Positions 15,527 through 26,200 of a stretch of 53,282 nucleotides of DNA are shown here, piece after piece. Below the pieces are notes generated by a model, which ran no database searches, was not told the DNA's origin, and saw nothing but the letters and a program-made list of their open reading frames with translations. The translations under genes and the position numbers were made by a program. The stretch is from Pirellulales bacterium (GTDB lineage Bacteria > Planctomycetota > Planctomycetia > Pirellulales > Lacipirellulaceae): assembly GCA_016930815.1 (NCBI GenBank), contig JAFGFZ010000381.1:1-53282 (forward strand). Direction: 5' to 3'. How positions within the stretch are numbered: position 1 is the stretch's first letter; every line of letters begins with the position of its first letter.

Positions 15527-17098
15527 TTACAACTTTCGCAAGGCGCAGTCGATCCGAGCCGCACACCGGTCACGGCCCAAGATGGCCATCGTTTCGAACA
15601 TGCCGAAACCGACCCCCTTTCCCGTGATGGCAACTCGGAGTGCATGGATAATCTGGCCGATGTTGATCCCTTCGGAATCAACGAATGTTTTCAGCAATGT
15701 TTCGAATGATCCTGCATCGCATACCTCGGTTGCGATCAGTATCTGGTGGAACTTGTAGAGAAGACCAGCCGCCTCGGAGTTTTTATGGAGACGTTTCGCG
15801 AACGCCTTCTCGTCGTAGGTTAATTGGTCATCGGGTGTGAAAAAGTCCGCGTATTCCAGGATATCCCCGGCCATTTCAATGCGATCACCGGCCGCGTCGA
15901 TGATCTGCCGCGCGTACGAGACAACCGCATCTGGAGGCGGGTCCGCCACCATTCCAGCGCGCTGCAAATAAGGGATCATCAGAGCCACTTTCTGTTCCAG
16001 CGGCAGTTGCTGCATTGCGCGGGCCTGGAATGCCATCAATTTCTGCGGATCGAAACTGGCTGGGGCGCGGTTGATACGTTCCAGGGAAAATACTTCCAGC
16101 ATCCTATCACGGGTGAACTCTTCCGTTTTGTCATCGAGCGACCAGCCGAGGAGCAGCAGATAATTCACAAGTGCCTCGGGTAAAAAACCAATTTGTTCGT
16201 AGAAGTCGACGATGACGGGACTGAAATTTTCACCGTTCATCGATATGCCAAGCCGTTCGGCAATCCGTTGTCCACGATCGGCCAGTTTGGCGAAGTCCCG
16301 CTGTTTCCGGTATATGTCAAGCTTCCGCTTACTCAGTTTGTTTTTGCTGCCCGGTTCGGCGACATATGGCAAGTGGGCGAACTTTGGGATATCGTGACCA
16401 AGCGACTGATAGATAAACACCTGCCGTGGCGTATTGGAAAGATGTTCTTCGGCACGGATCACATGGGAAATTTTCATCGCATGGTCATCCACGACAGTCG
16501 CCAGATTGTAGAGGACGGAGCCATCAGCGCGCCCGATGACATGGTCTTGTTCAGCGGCCCAATCGAATTCAACGCGGCCGCGAACCAGATCGTCCAGTAC
16601 CAGTTTCCCTTCCCGGGGCATTTTGAGTCGAATGACGCCCAGGCGGCCTTCGGCTTCAAATCGCTTGACGTCCGCATCGGTCTTCGCCATAAAACGGCGG
16701 CTGTATACGAATGGCTGGCCATCCTGGCGGGCTACGTCGCGTTCGGCTTGAATTTCATCCGGCGATGCATAATCCCGGTAGGCGGCACCACGATCGAGCA
16801 AAGCTTCGATCGCGGCCTGGTACCATTCCGCCCGCTGCGACTGAAAATATGGCCCATACCGCCCACCAACTTCGGGGCCCTCGTCCCATTCAAGACCAAG
16901 CCAACGGAAACCATGTAGAATTGGAGTGAGGGCCGCTTCGATATTCCGCTCCCTGTCCGTATCATCGATTCGAAGAATAAATTGACCGCCATGCTGCCGG
17001 GCGTAGAGCCAGTTAAAGAGCGCGGTTCGGACACCGCCGATGTGCAAATAGCCGGTCGGACTGGGAGCAAATCGGGTGCGGATGGTCATGTTCGGCAT
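15527..17098 (-). CDS. gltX: Glutamyl-tRNA synthetase
   Basis: 523 aa, class I. Visible: [22 protein letters not shown] (HIGH motif as HIGG), [31 protein letters not shown], and KLSKRK for the KMSKS loop; the helical anticodon-binding region makes up the C-terminal third. Start: ATG 17098 ([10 protein letters not shown]) or ATG 17089 three codons later; GAGG just ahead of 17098 would suit 17089 better. The preceding membrane-protein gene ends 6 bases upstream, so the two are probably one transcript. Length fits discriminating bacterial GluRS with an extended C-terminal region. Confidence 0.97.
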   Translation of the reverse strand: MPNMTIRTRFAPSPTGYLHIGGVRTALFNWLYARQHGGQFILRIDDTDRERNIEAALTPILHGFRWLGLEWDEGPEVGGRYGPYFQSQRAEWYQAAIEALLDRGAAYRDYASPDEIQAERDVARQDGQPFVYSRRFMAKTDADVKRFEAEGRLGVIRLKMPREGKLVLDDLVRGRVEFDWAAEQDHVIGRADGSVLYNLATVVDDHAMKISHVIRAEEHLSNTPRQVFIYQSLGHDIPKFAHLPYVAEPGSKNKLSKRKLDIYRKQRDFAKLADRGQRIAERLGISMNGENFSPVIVDFYEQIGFLPEALVNYLLLLGWSLDDKTEEFTRDRMLEVFSLERINRAPASFDPQKLMAFQARAMQQLPLEQKVALMIPYLQRAGMVADPPPDAVVSYARQIIDAAGDRIEMAGDILEYADFFTPDDQLTYDEKAFAKRLHKNSEAAGLLYKFHQILIATEVCDAGSFETLLKTFVDSEGINIGQIIHALRVAITGKGVGFGMFETMAILGRDRCAARIDCALRKL

Positions 17099-17104
17099 GC
17101 CTCG

Positions 17105-18274
17105 TCAAGCGGCGCGTTGGCGGGCTTTTTCTTTGAGCTTCCGTAAGCGTTTACGCTCCGTTTTGCTCAAGTGGCGGGTTCGAGGAGGATCATCGTCATA
17201 CGTATTCTGCTCTGGCTCGCTGCCATCCACCCATTCAGTGGACTTGCTAACTTGCTCTTTCCGGTTCCCGGATTTCGATCTTCCGGGAACAGCAGCAGGG
17301 TTTCTGTCCGACAAATCGGTACGCCGTGATTTGCCGGAAGCCCTTGCATTGGCCAGGCAATCGTCTGATGAATTCGGCAGATCCGATAAATCCAATTTTT
17401 TGTTCGGAATCGATTGTCGATTCGCTTTTCGAGTTGCCTTACAGTTCGGGTGCTGAACCAAGCCCTGAACATCAAGAACCAAATAGCGGGCATAACTGGT
17501 AACGGCGAGGAACAGGAACAAGTGCCCGAATAGGGCAGCCGAGGTGAGGCACAGGAATGACATCTCGCTCAGCCCATGCCCCATCCATCCAGCATGTTGC
17601 ACGATCGTGAGGGTGTAACATGCGGTAGCGGCTAGAAAGGCAAGGATCGCGACTCGACTCTCGACCAAATCCGGTGCAATGCGGAATCCGATCCAGGTAA
17701 CAATAAGAGCAACGGGTGCAATCCACCAAACGGAATCGTCCTGAAATGCCGTCCATCCAGTCAATGAACTCATCGCTCGGCTCCAGGGAATGTGCAATCC
17801 GGCCGTCATGTTGATACTCAACAGGAGACACGTCCCAGACAATCCAATCCAGATCCGGTACCGGGCACGGTAGTCGTTAATCCGATGTCGCCTTAGAGTA
17901 TAGACCAGCCATGCCACGAGCGAGGTCCCTAGGAGCAGTACACTACTGAACCATGCGCCGAGCCTGGAAATGGAATCGAGATGGACGTTTTCAATGGGAC
18001 CGATGCCTAGGATCGCGGCGATCTGGTCAGCCCGGAGTTGCAGTACCACAAGTGCCGAAATGATTCCACCACCGATCCCTATCAAGATCACATACGATCG
18101 AAAACGCCGAGGTATGAAATCCGTAATTTGGGGATGGTTCTCAATGCTTGCAGCATCCGTGTAACGACTCCCTTCGGCTGGAGGCGCTATGGTGGGCTGT
18201 TGGGTGTCCACCGAGGCCCCCCGTACTTCTTCGCTGAGTATTCGACGACGTCGATCTCGAGTTCCAAGAGACAT
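17105..18274 (-). CDS. Multi-pass membrane protein with basic cytoplasmic tail, function unknown
   Basis: 389 aa from ATG 18274; no family recognised with certainty. An N-terminal soluble stretch (1-57) is followed by about seven hydrophobic segments (for example YVILIGIGGGIISALVVLQL, WFSSVLLLGTSLVAWLVYTL, IWIGLSGTCLLLSI, VALIVTWIGFRI, AILAFLAATACYTLTIV, SALFGHLFLFLAVTSYA). The last third is hydrophilic and strongly basic, ending RHLSKTERKRLRKLKEKARQRAA. Lys/Arg-rich ends of this form suggest contact with nucleic acid or ribosomes, but this is only inference. It directly precedes gltX (6-base gap), yet gene order alone does not show a link with charging. It diverges from the signalling gene at 18711. 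Confidence 0.8.
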   Translation of the reverse strand: MSLGTRDRRRRILSEEVRGASVDTQQPTIAPPAEGSRYTDAASIENHPQITDFIPRRFRSYVILIGIGGGIISALVVLQLRADQIAAILGIGPIENVHLDSISRLGAWFSSVLLLGTSLVAWLVYTLRRHRINDYRARYRIWIGLSGTCLLLSINMTAGLHIPWSRAMSSLTGWTAFQDDSVWWIAPVALIVTWIGFRIAPDLVESRVAILAFLAATACYTLTIVQHAGWMGHGLSEMSFLCLTSAALFGHLFLFLAVTSYARYLVLDVQGLVQHPNCKATRKANRQSIPNKKLDLSDLPNSSDDCLANARASGKSRRTDLSDRNPAAVPGRSKSGNRKEQVSKSTEWVDGSEPEQNTYDDDPPRTRHLSKTERKRLRKLKEKARQRAA

Positions 18275-18710
18275 GGCTTGCTAATCCAAACAAGGGCCGC
18301 GAATGAGACTCCGCCGAATCATGACGGATTTCGGGCACAGCACATGACGAACGTCCAGCCCTTCGAACAAAAGGGGCCGTAGGATCAACACGTTCCTAAT
18401 AATCGATTCGGCAATCCGATACCTCCATCTTGCCGTCCAGCCAATAGGAAACCGTATGGGTTATATAGGTAAATTAGGTAAATATCAATCGGAAAAGAGG
18501 ATGGAAGTGGCAACCAGGGATCGAGATGCCCTGAATTGCCCATGGATCGTATCTTGAGTTGGTTTTTGCCGACTGGATTGCCGTAACCTATCCTTGGATA
18601 GAGCCGTTCCTATTGATCTTTACCGACCAGTGCGTCTCCACCTCTCGGTTGCCAAGGCAGCTCGGGATAGATCCCAAACTGCGCGATGATCGCAGTGGTT
18701 CCGATCCATC
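18275..18710. other. Divergent intergenic region with a tandem 9-bp repeat
   Basis: 436 bases between the membrane-protein gene (minus) and the HD-GYP/GGDEF gene (plus). No coding frame or RNA gene is convincing. The one visible structure is TAGGTAAAT repeated twice without a gap at 18466-18474 and 18475-18483, in an AT-rich patch. It could be a binding site for a regulator or part of a promoter. The start at 18711 has no clear ribosome-binding site. Confidence 0.45.
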
Positions 18711-20948
18711 ATGATACCTTCCGACGAGATTTCAGTTGAGCAAATGTCCGAATCAGCATCAGCTTGCAAGACACCGCCTGATTCGGGAAGCTGCATTCAT
18801 AAGATCGCAACGCTGCTGAAATCGCTTGACGATGCTGCCGGTGCCAATGGGCAGTCGCCGACTCTCCAGACGATACAACACGAAAACCGTTTGGCCCAAT
18901 CCCGACTTGGCGTGGCCAGTGGATTGTTTTCGGCGCTTCGATGCAGGCATGCGCCGACCGCAAGCCATTCAATACGGGTTGCCTTAGGATGTTCTTCATG
19001 GTCGATCGCTTTGAATATTCCGGGATCTTATTGCGAAGCAATCGAAGTGGCGGCGCTGTTGCATGACATCGGGAAAATCGGCGTTCCAGAACATATCCTA
19101 CTTAAACCTGGAAGGTTGTTGCCGGATGAAGAGGCCGTGATGGCGTATCATCGCGCCATGTCGATTGAAATTGTCTCGGCTTGCTGCGCGAATTCTGACT
19201 TGCTTGACATCGTCCGTTACGCTTCAACATGGTATGACGGCAGTCGTCATGGTTTGGAGAAAAAGGGTTCAGCGATTCCTCTTGGAGCACGCATGCTGGC
19301 GATTGTCGACGCATTCGATGCGATGACAACCGACCATGTGTATCGCCGGGCCAAATCGCGCGAACGGGCTCTTGCCGAGTTATTCACTTTCGCTGGAACG
19401 CAGTTTGATCCGGAACTGGTAAAAATTTTCCATCATTTCCATTCCAAGAATCAAGTACAACTCGACCGTTGTGTTCTTGATCACTGGTTGAAACCCTTAG
19501 CGGATGACATCTCAGTAATTCCCTGGCAACTAAATTGCCGTTCAGTAACTAGCGGCATGGCGGTATCATCCACCGCCATGTTCGAATCAAAGCTGATTGA
19601 CAACATGCATGATGGCATCATGTTTGTCGACAGGCAGTTGCATATCTTGCAGTGGAACACCGGGGCCGAACGCATGACCGGCGTTGCTGCAGATGCTGCC
19701 CGGGGCCGCATATGGAAACCGAGCCTATTGGAAATGCGCGACGAGCAGGGGAAATTTATACGCAATGATAATTGCCCTATCGCTAACGCCATCGCAACGG
19801 GTGTCCAGTCGATTCAGCGGCTGACCATTCTCGGTCGCCACGGTCGTGACATGATCGTCGACATGCATTCCATTCCTGTCCGTGATGAAGAAGGAAAGGT
19901 TCATGGCGCCACCGTGTTATTCCATGATGCATCCCCGGAAGCATCCTTGGAAGAAAAATGCCAGATACTTCATCTTCAGGCAACCAAAGACCCACTTACC
20001 CAGGTGGCCAACCGGGCTGAATTCGATCGCATGCATCAGCTATTCATCGATGCCCATCTTGAAAGTGGCATTCCTTGTAGTTTGATCATATCTGATATTG
20101 ATTTCTTCAAACGAGTGAATGATACATATGGGCATCAAGCTGGCGATGAAGCGATTACACGATTTGCATCACTGCTGAAAGAAATGTGCCGGACTGGTGA
20201 TCTCGTCGCGCGGTATGGTGGGGAAGAGTTTGTTGTCTTGTGTGCCGACTGCAACAACACAGCCGCTGCTCGGAGGGCGGAAGAAATCCGCAAGAAACTT
20301 AGCGAAACCAAGCACGCCGCCCTGGGGAACCGGAGCTTCACGGCGAGCTTTGGAGTGACTGAACTTCAACCGGGTGACACGCCGGCAACGATGCTTCGGC
20401 GCGCTGACCGGGCGCTTCTCCAGGCGAAAGATCAAGGACGAAATCAAGTTGTTCAACTGGGGGATGGCATGGGAGAAATCAAAACAAAACACCGCTGGTG
20501 GCCCTTCGGCGAAAGACGGAATGCAACCCTCTTGGAAGCGGATCTGGTCACCGTTGTCCCGATCGAGATCGCCGTCCAGAAACTCCGGGGTTTCATTGCG
20601 GACCAGACCGCAAAAATCATCCAGACAAATGAAAATCAACTGGAACTGGAAATCCCTGGAGATAAAGCCGGACTATTCCGCCGGCAAGACGATCGGCCAG
20701 TCCCATTCGTGATCAACATCCATTTTGAAGAACACCACAAACATCACACAAATCAACAGGGTCTCGCTGCCGGTGATTATGTGGAAACCCATGTCCATGT
20801 TGTCATCCGGCCACAAAGGGCTCGTGATCGCAGGCATTGGGAAACGGCTGAACGAGCACGGATGATACTTGTCAGTCTGAAATCCTACTTGATGGCCAAG
20901 GATAAGTCCGAACACGCCAATGGCGAGCTAGCGGCGATCGAATTGTGA
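18711..20948 (+). CDS. Degenerate HD-GYP/PAS/GGDEF signalling protein with extra C-terminal domain
   Basis: 745 aa. Residues ~80-265: HD-GYP-like domain with HSIRV, LLHDIGKIGVPEH (HD at 118-119), RMLAIVDAFDAMTTD and GTQFDPELV. The usual HHExxDGxGYP block reads YASTWYDGSRHGLE, so two metal-binding His and the GYP are lost and phosphodiesterase activity is doubtful. Residues ~290-400: PAS domain (DNMHDGIMFVDRQLHILQWN). Residues ~425-585: GGDEF domain with SDIDFFKRVNDTYGHQAGDE and the active motif GGEEF at 503-507, preceded by an intact inhibitory I-site RTGD at 494-497. Residues ~595-745: unrecognised domain (KLRGFIADQTAKIIQ, HFEEHHKHHTNQQG, YVETHVHVVIRPQRARDRR). Likely a cytoplasmic diguanylate cyclase with product inhibition. 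The cue is unknown. It ends 1 base from the convergent NPCBM gene. Confidence 0.9.
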   Translation: MIPSDEISVEQMSESASACKTPPDSGSCIHKIATLLKSLDDAAGANGQSPTLQTIQHENRLAQSRLGVASGLFSALRCRHAPTASHSIRVALGCSSWSIALNIPGSYCEAIEVAALLHDIGKIGVPEHILLKPGRLLPDEEAVMAYHRAMSIEIVSACCANSDLLDIVRYASTWYDGSRHGLEKKGSAIPLGARMLAIVDAFDAMTTDHVYRRAKSRERALAELFTFAGTQFDPELVKIFHHFHSKNQVQLDRCVLDHWLKPLADDISVIPWQLNCRSVTSGMAVSSTAMFESKLIDNMHDGIMFVDRQLHILQWNTGAERMTGVAADAARGRIWKPSLLEMRDEQGKFIRNDNCPIANAIATGVQSIQRLTILGRHGRDMIVDMHSIPVRDEEGKVHGATVLFHDASPEASLEEKCQILHLQATKDPLTQVANRAEFDRMHQLFIDAHLESGIPCSLIISDIDFFKRVNDTYGHQAGDEAITRFASLLKEMCRTGDLVARYGGEEFVVLCADCNNTAAARRAEEIRKKLSETKHAALGNRSFTASFGVTELQPGDTPATMLRRADRALLQAKDQGRNQVVQLGDGMGEIKTKHRWWPFGERRNATLLEADLVTVVPIEIAVQKLRGFIADQTAKIIQTNENQLELEIPGDKAGLFRRQDDRPVPFVINIHFEEHHKHHTNQQGLAAGDYVETHVHVVIRPQRARDRRHWETAERARMILVSLKSYLMAKDKSEHANGELAAIEL

Positions 20949-20949
20949 T

Positions 20950-22236
20950 TCAATCTTCAAGCCTCGCATCAATCCAGTTGGCATAATCGAGTTCATCTCC
21001 ATAATCGGCGTAGTCGACGACCAATGCCAATCCTTGCGCATTATCAATTTCGACATCAACTGGTTGGGGCATTTGCCCTCCGCGTATCACTGGGCTGGTG
21101 AATACATCGTGCCATTTGCCATCCTTGGCTAGAAGAACTCGAAAAATGGCACTGCCACGTTGGCCGGCCGCATCATCGATCGCCACGTCCGCGGCGAACC
21201 GTCGAGGGCTCCCCTGAAGTTTGTAAACCAGCCTCGCGCTACTATGGACACCAATCCCCTTGGAATAGACTAGATTTCCGACTCGGAGCCGCCCGGCCAG
21301 TACATTCCGATCGGCGTAATAAGGCCACGGGATATCAAGATAGGGGATGTGTTTGTAGTATTCGGGAGTCATGTCCGATAGATAACAGGCTCTTCCACCC
21401 AGTGTTTGCAGATACACAATACCATCGTGCGATGGCACCTGGAGTCGCATCCCGCCAACTGTCTCCAGTTCGATTTTCGAATCGGGGGTATTGGCAGTCA
21501 TTGGGGCAATTCTCCGTGCAACAAGCATGGAACCATCCTTGAGTCCAACAAGCGCCCGGAGACCATTCGGGAACGATGTCCGCAAGAAAGACGCATTGAA
21601 CAGGACCGCCGCAATTCCGGGAATTTTAAATTCCGCGTCTCCCGCCGCAGTTGTGATGAGTAGCCGCTCTCCAGAAAAAGACCGCACGGTCCCGCGAAGC
21701 CGATCACCGTTGGTCAGCAGAACCGCGTCTTCTGAATCCGATCGACTGGCAATGGTGGATACGAGGAGCTCTCGTTCATGAAAGTCTCCTGGCGCGTGGA
21801 GCAGGATGCCACATACGAGTTCGCGGGGTATCTCGACCGCTCCAATCTGCCGCATGACGAGCCGCAATGTGTCGTCGCCGAGCCTTACTTGTTCTGCGAC
21901 TGTCCAGGGATCCGCCGCGATCAAGATGCTGCCATCACTCAACACAGCACGGGAGCGATTTTCGGCATCAACTGGATGGCCCCAGCGGACGAGTTCGGGA
22001 ATTAAAACAGTCTGCTCCGAACCGGCTGATCCGAACAAGAGCCGAAGATCGGACAAGTCGCCAGTCGAATTAGCAAGATCAATTTGTGCCAGCTCGGAAA
22101 ATTTCGAAGTGGAATCTACCACGCAGAGCGCCTGGCCGGCCGTCTCGCTTTCTGCTGCGGATGAGGAAACAGGACACAAGGAAACGAGCAGAATCGGTAA
22201 AGCCTTGCGGAACCAGAACGGTCGTCGTGAGATCAT
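20950..22236 (-). CDS. Secreted protein with C-terminal NPCBM (carbohydrate-binding-like) domain
   Basis: 428 aa from ATG 22236, which overlaps the stop of the upstream gene as ATGA and starts a signal peptide (RPFWFRKALPILLVSLCPVSSSAA). The middle (RAVLSDGSILIAADPW, VLLTNGDRLRGTVRSFSGERL, GLKDGSMLVARRIAP) shows repeated small beta modules of unknown role. The last ~140 residues form an NPCBM domain: LAGRLRVGNLVYSKGIGVHS, RLVYKLQGSPRRFAADVAID, VDVEIDNAQGLALVVDYADYGD. Known: NPCBM domains are found in glycosidases and in many planctomycete secreted proteins. It is the last gene of the long minus-strand operon; the role there is probably in the periplasm. Confidence 0.85.
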   Translation of the reverse strand: MISRRPFWFRKALPILLVSLCPVSSSAAESETAGQALCVVDSTSKFSELAQIDLANSTGDLSDLRLLFGSAGSEQTVLIPELVRWGHPVDAENRSRAVLSDGSILIAADPWTVAEQVRLGDDTLRLVMRQIGAVEIPRELVCGILLHAPGDFHERELLVSTIASRSDSEDAVLLTNGDRLRGTVRSFSGERLLITTAAGDAEFKIPGIAAVLFNASFLRTSFPNGLRALVGLKDGSMLVARRIAPMTANTPDSKIELETVGGMRLQVPSHDGIVYLQTLGGRACYLSDMTPEYYKHIPYLDIPWPYYADRNVLAGRLRVGNLVYSKGIGVHSSARLVYKLQGSPRRFAADVAIDDAAGQRGSAIFRVLLAKDGKWHDVFTSPVIRGGQMPQPVDVEIDNAQGLALVVDYADYGDELDYANWIDARLED

Positions 22237-23291
22237 CGCTGAAAAATTGGAAGATAGTTGTTGGGAATTTGCAGGATAATGCATGCCATGGCCGTTCCGT
22301 ATACTGGAGAAATGCTTTGATCCATCCATGATCCATCTTCGCTTTGCCGTTCCAGGAGCGCGTCTCGGATGGCAGGATACCATTTCGCCCATCGCTGCCC
22401 TCCCGCATGCCACATTGCTTGGATGGCGTAGTAATGGCCATAGAAGTAATGGTTCTCGCGCGAGAATGCCGTGCTGCGGGGAATATATGTTTCAATGTAG
22501 TCCAATCCGCGTTCAAGGACCGGACCTTCATAAATACCCGCACTGTAGAGTGCGACAACAGCTGCTGCCGACCGTGGAAACTCACTATCGCCGCCCGATG
22601 CCATATACATAAAACCGCCATCCGAGTTTTGGCATCGCTTCACATAATCGATCGCCCGGTCGATTGTCTGCGCAGGTACTCGAATGCCTGTGTTCCGCGC
22701 CGCGCGCAGTGCCATGATTTGGCAAACCGTCACTGAAATGTCGGCTTCGTTCGGGATCGGATCATATCGCCAGCCACCTTCCGCATTCTGGGTGGAGACG
22801 ATCAATGCAACCGCCTTGGTTAGTTTCTCACGAAGATCTCGATGGCGCGACATGCCGGATATTTCCGCAAGAAACAGCGTTGCGAAACCATGCTCATACA
22901 TGGGGCCATGGCTGCTCGCGCCCTCGACGACGATGAATCCGCTATCCTTGGTATGTTCAAGAATATAATCCACGCATCGCGATACTTCCATTCCGTATGG
23001 CCCGCGATCCGGTGTGCTGCCACCCGAGATGAATGCCATTCCAACCAGGGCACACACGGCCACATTCCGGTCATAATCTCGTGATCCAAAGGTACCATCT
23101 TCCCGCTGCTGGATGGCCAGATAGGCCAGGCCCCGATCGATGGCAGCTTGGGTCTCGGGAGAGATCATCTCGGCAGCAGTCTTTTCCGGATCGGGTTCCT
23201 CAGCCAAAGCAGCAACTTGCATGGCACAACATACCGCGATGATCGTCCCGTGGAACATGGCACAATGGAAAAACTGGATTGGTAGTCGCAT
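22233..23291 (-). CDS. Squalene-cyclase/prenyltransferase-like toroid repeat protein, secreted
   Basis: 352 aa from ATG 23291, one base after the stop of the preceding gene (a TTG at 23300 is the alternative). A signal peptide (IIAVCCAMQVAALA) is followed by alpha-toroid repeats with the QxxDGxF/QNxxGGW pattern: AIQQREDGTFGSRDYD, STQNAEGGWRYDP, CQNSDGGFMYMA, ERQSEDGSW. This is the (alpha/alpha) barrel of terpene cyclases and protein prenyltransferases, but I see no DxDD or DCTAE catalytic motif, so a binding or scaffold role is more likely than catalysis. Homologues commonly accompany MoxR/vWA gene sets in planctomycetes. Its stop overlaps the next start by ATGA, pointing to coupled translation. 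Confidence 0.88.
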   Translation of the reverse strand: MRLPIQFFHCAMFHGTIIAVCCAMQVAALAEEPDPEKTAAEMISPETQAAIDRGLAYLAIQQREDGTFGSRDYDRNVAVCALVGMAFISGGSTPDRGPYGMEVSRCVDYILEHTKDSGFIVVEGASSHGPMYEHGFATLFLAEISGMSRHRDLREKLTKAVALIVSTQNAEGGWRYDPIPNEADISVTVCQIMALRAARNTGIRVPAQTIDRAIDYVKRCQNSDGGFMYMASGGDSEFPRSAAAVVALYSAGIYEGPVLERGLDYIETYIPRSTAFSRENHYFYGHYYAIQAMWHAGGQRWAKWYPAIRDALLERQSEDGSWMDQSISPVYGTAMACIILQIPNNYLPIFQR

Positions 23292-23292
23292 T

Positions 23293-26200
23293 CTATTCAA
23301 TCAACTCCGTGTCCTCGCTCAGTCGCCGATAATATTGTTCAATTTCCAATTCATATTCGGGCAGGAATGTCTCGGGCCGCGATTGCAGCATTTGTTCCCG
23401 AGTGCGTTCAGGAAGGTGGCCCCATAGTCCCTTCATGAGATGATGCATTTCAGCCATATTCACCTTCTGGCTGGTGGGCTGATTTAATGGATCGGTTGAA
23501 TCTTTTGCCGATTGATTACTACGGGAACTAGTCTGTTGCGAAGATGAATTCTTTGTTTCGTCTGATGGATCCGATCCATTGTTCTGCCGGTTTTGGCCAC
23601 CATTGGACGAGGACTTGCACTGGCTGCTCTTGAACGACTCAATTAATCGATCCAAATCATGGATGATTTCCTCTTGGAGATGGCTTGCCTCGCCAAACAA
23701 GTTCCCTTCACCGATCAGTCGGCCTGCCTTTTGCATCCTTTCCCCAATATGGAATATGAGATTACTATCCAATCCCGTTGCACCTTTGGCGCCAAGATCC
23801 TCGCCCAATTCATGCGCCCGTTTATGATCGACCGATGTTGGATCATTGGAATGGATTTGGTTCTGTTTCGGTGCGACCAGTTGAGAATGAAACTGTATTC
23901 CTTCGATGTTGTCTGGCAGGATCGATCGATCCTTTTTTTCCAGGTCCATCTCCAACTCGCGGTCCAAATCGGGCAGATCATCCTTCGGATCCTCGCTGGA
24001 ATGGTTCTGCCCGGGGATGGCCGTTTTTCGATCCGTCAGATCGAGTATCAACTGAGCCAGCGCCTTTTGTTCCTGGCTGATTTGGTGCATGGCGAGCTGG
24101 CTTTCGCGATCTGCCGTGTTCTTCTCGCCGGGCTTGCGCTTTTTTTCGACCGCAATCGTGCGATTATGGATATCCTGCTGTAAACGTCGGAGCAATTTGA
24201 GTTCGGTTAGTTCCAGGGCTGGATCGCAATTTTCTTGCTGTCCGCCCTCGCCACCGCCATTGGTAAATTGGTTGTTCTGATTGCCATTTCCTTTTTCAAG
24301 GTCTTCAGTAAGTGCCATCTGTAGCTGTTGGAGCTGAATGAGCGCGGCTCGTGCCGCCTCTTGAGTGGACGAGTCGGTTTCCTGATGAGCAAGACGGGAA
24401 GCGGCAGTATCCATGGACGTTGAGGCGTTTTTCAGTGCAAATTGGATGACACCTATTCCTCCGACGGACTTGCCATGTTCGGTCGTCTCGTCGCGTAGAA
24501 GGGCCTCTTCGTTCGCCAGGTTGTGGACATCACCAAGCTGCTCAAAGGATCGATGACCGGTCGCCTCCAACAATGCTTGGAGTCTCTCTATTTCGGTGAG
24601 CACATAAACCTGTCGCTCGACCAGCGATTGGATGATGGTCTCAAGTTGAACAAGCTGTTCCCTGGCAAGATCCTGCTCGGCCTGACGGCGGGCTTCGGCA
24701 AGTTGCTCTTGAGCCTTGTCGAGATCCTGTACCACGTCATCAAGATATTGCGTGGGAATTTTCTCTTCTCTTGATTGGCCAGGACGAAGATCTTGCATTC
24801 CTGTGGCAAGCCGTTCCGCGGCTTGATTGACCGTCCGGCTCGCTCGATGGGCAGTCAGCCGTTTGAGCCGTCTTGCCATGCGATCAATATCCTCCACGAA
24901 CGTCTCTTGCTCACGTTTGAGCTGCTCGATCTGCCGACTATTCTCATGTTCAGCATCATCCGTTTCCGCCATTTCCTTGGTATCGGGTGTGTCTGTATTA
25001 ATTTTCTTTCGTAATCCTCGAGCCCGTTCCCGAAGCAAAGCAAGATCCCGCTCCGCTTCGCGCAGCTGATTGACGAGTCGACTCGGACCGTTCTCACTTT
25101 GATTGCGAAGTATATCAATCAACTCGCAGAGATCCGTGGCAATCTGTTTTTGATGTTCCAAGGCACGTCCAATCTGATTGTTATTGATATTCTGAGAGGC
25201 TTCGCGCATCCTGCCGGCAATTTGGCGATCACGCACCAATGCCAATCCGTCGGCGAGCGTTTGTGCTGCGTCCGATTCTCGTCCGGCATACTGCTCAACT
25301 GCCCGTACGATGGGTGGGCCGAGGGCGTCCATGCGGCGGGCCAGTTCAAGCTGGTGGCGTGCCGCCTTTTGGAGGTCAGCCTGCTGTTGGCGTGTCAGGT
25401 CCTCAAGACGGGCACTGAGGACCGTGTTGGCAATAAGATCACGCGATTGTTGGATCAATTGCTCCTGCTCCACCAGGAGTTGCGCGAAATCACGTGCAAA
25501 CTGGCGGTATCCGGCCCGATCCCGTAAACCGCTCACCAGCCGTTCCAAAGTTTCTAGAACCTGCTTCTGCTCCTTCTCTGCTGCAGTGACAGCTGAAGTG
25601 ATTTCGTCCAATGGAAATTGCATACTCAAATCGACCCCGCTCATTTCCATTCCCCCAGCGACTCTTGTAGATTCGGGGGCCTCGGCTGCTTTGATTGCGG
25701 TCGTTAGTTGCCGAATAATAACAGGTAAGTGGTCGCGACCCAATCGTTCGAGCTCGTCCCGTAGATCCGCTAGATGCCCAGCCGTTTCTTGATTGTGGAT
25801 ACAGTTATTTTCCATCTCGGCAAGCAGAGCTGTAATACGCCGTTGGACACTGCTTTTCGGATCGGCCACAAGGCGGGTGACTTGTTGCTGGGCCAATTCG
25901 ATCGTGTGGAGTGTGTCGCGATCGGAGGTGCCGATTTGCTCTACTTTGGCAATTTGGATGCCAAGCGACCTTGTTTGGTCATGCGCGGTTCGTTGCAGAT
26001 TGCATGCCTGTTCCAACTCGGCAAGGATCAAAGACTGTTGGTCTCCAAGCCGGTTTTCCAATTCTGCGTGGGAAATAATGGAAATTTTTCTTGGCGTCGA
26101 TGTTCGACTAACCTGGGGCCGGTAATCCGAGGCCTCGGCGTAGAGTCTGACTTCAGTCCCAACGGATAATTCCAGCGGTGCCAGATCCCAAAAATATTCG

